Below are positions 63,115 to 64,000 of a stretch of 64,000 nucleotides of DNA, in pieces. Position numbers and translations under genes: made by a program. Each line of letters begins with the position of its first letter. The first letter of the stretch is position 1. Under the pieces are notes generated by a model, which was given only the letters and a program-made list of their open reading frames with translations, ran no database searches and was not told the DNA's origin. Origin of the DNA: Dipteris shenzhenensis (lineage: Eukaryota; Polypodiophyta; Polypodiopsida; Gleicheniales); assembly GCA_047967505.1 (NCBI GenBank), contig CM106539.1. One strand, 5' to 3'.

Positions 63115-63420
63115 CATAGAGAAATATTAAAAAAAGGAAACTAGACAAAATAGGAAGAAAAAATAATAGGAAAAATTTTGGAAATTTTTGAAAAAATAGG
63201 GAAATTTTAGGAAAATTTAGGAGGAAAATAATTTTCTTTAAAAACAAGTTTTTGATTAGGAAAAATAGGGGGGTTGAGAAAGGGTGTGAGGGAAATTAGA
63301 AGAAAGAGAGGGGAAGGGTAGAGAGTGTAGAAGGAAGTCTCATTTGAAGAGAGAGAGATAGGGGAGAGGTAGTTAAAAAAGTTTTACCAAAGGGGTAACA
63401 AGGGAAGAATGTAAGTTGCA
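62430..63420. repeat. 1-kb purine-rich tract
   Basis: Almost wholly A and G on the plus strand (GGAAAAATAGG, GAAATTAGG-like words repeated without strict period), with a pure (GA)n run near 63079-63110. No coding signal. Minus-strand frames are Phe/Leu/Ser-rich artefacts. Confidence 0.85.
63079..63110. repeat. (GA)n microsatellite
   Basis: About 16 GA units within the purine-rich tract. Confidence 0.93.
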
Positions 63421-63444
63421 TGGAAAAAAGGAAGAAAAGGATTG

Positions 63445-63483
63445 TGCATGCATGCATGCACGTGTGTGTGTGTGTGTGTGTGT
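63445..63483. repeat. (CATG)n-(TG)n microsatellite
   Basis: CATGCATGCATGCACG followed by about 10 TG units. The flanking phrase GAGCCATACAATTAA is also duplicated (63484 and 63516). Confidence 0.9.
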
Positions 63484-63539
63484 TGAGCCATACAATTAAA
63501 GTCGCATCAATAATTGAGCCATACAATTAATTCCATCAA

Positions 63540-64000
63540 TTGGATAAAAAGTTAAAAAGGGAAACATATAAGGAAAAAATGCTTGAGACATCTAAGTTGA
63601 AAAATACAACTAGAGTTTGCAAAATTTTCCATCAAAATTAAGAATTTTTAAAAATATTGAGTTTGACAAACATAATATTGAAAAAATATGTCGAATCCTC
63701 AGGTAGTCCAGGTTTCGATGTCGAGGTCCACTTACCTGCCACCATCCAAACAAACTAGGTGTTAGAACACCATAGTTACCTTTGGGTAGATAGGTAATGC
63801 CTGTTTTCCCCGGCTTGTTATCGCTTTACCTAGGAATATAGACAACCATATGGGCTCTTAGATAATTAAACAAACAATTTAGCCATAAGTGAAGTTTAAG
63901 TCACAAGTGGAGTAAGGAGCAAATGAGTGCATGGATTAAGAAGGGATTAGAGGAGGTATGGGATGATTACTAGGCTTGGTATGTGGGGTGGTTAAAAAGA
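63540..64000. other. window end, nothing recognised
   Basis: AT-rich DNA. A phrase around 63720-63760 (CTTACCTGCCACCATCCAA) also occurs near 62198-62217 (CATACCTGCCACCATCCAA), which hints at a dispersed repeat covering 62150-62290 and 63690-63830. Confidence 0.45.

Noticed and set aside
62903-63526. Minus-strand frames rich in Phe, Leu and Ser
   Set aside because: Artefacts of the purine-rich tract and TG repeats.
1-64000. CRISPR arrays, rRNA or organelle-derived genes
   Set aside because: No regularly spaced identical repeats with unique spacers, and no recognisable rRNA or organelle gene segments. The window is plant nuclear DNA.

Overview
The window is nuclear DNA from a land plant with a large, repeat-rich genome. 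The evidence is one spliced plant-specific gene, an SCF-type F-box/LRR auxin receptor of the TIR1/AFB family, surrounded by decayed plant retrotransposons (Ty1/copia, Ty3/gypsy, LINE), a CACTA transposase fragment, possible SINEs and many (GA/CT)n microsatellites. The receptor's second intron is about 15 kb, which fits a large-genome lineage such as a fern, lycophyte or gymnosperm better than a moss or a compact angiosperm. I cannot name the species from sequence alone.

Layout. 1-720: remnant of a LINE ORF1-like frame (minus strand). 1939-6988: a Ty1/copia element with both LTRs, a 5-bp target duplication, a primer site and a polypurine tract, but a broken gag-pol. 6994-15042: mostly featureless DNA with microsatellites and short tandem duplications, ending in the leader of the receptor gene. 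15043-32088: the receptor gene, with three exons (15043-15563, 15807-16299, 31339-32088) coding for 587 residues. Intron 2 holds an unidentified decayed frame (18725-19390) and an old gag-only copia element (about 19720-29976), which was split just behind its 5' LTR by a later Ty3/gypsy element on the opposite strand (20400-27181, target duplication ATTGG). 32640-42700: fragments of several LINEs on both strands. 42700-49300: AT-rich DNA with nothing recognisable. 49300-49870: a candidate promoter or LTR-like stretch with a CATGCA-rich array. 49990-51440: a decayed frame of unknown family. 51449-54480: a truncated copia copy of the same family as the first, on the minus strand, carrying an inserted CACTA (TNP2) transposase fragment. 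55340-55700: a gag fragment. 56760-57330: another TATA-bearing promoter-like stretch. 58285-61860: an unidentified 180-codon frame, an RNase H remnant, and a gag-protease-RT start of a truncated Ty3/gypsy element. 61900-63500: TG repeats and a long purine-rich tract.

The only gene that looks functional is the auxin receptor. Its frame is open, its splice sites are canonical and its length is close to that of Arabidopsis TIR1. All the transposon genes carry stops, frameshifts or truncations, so they are listed as pseudogenes. I found no convincing tRNA, rRNA or CRISPR feature. No wholly new system is evident. The most novel items are the unidentified decayed frames at 18725-19390 and 49990-51440, the unusual ORF / RNase H / gag arrangement at 58285-61860, and two motif arrays placed upstream of TATA boxes.
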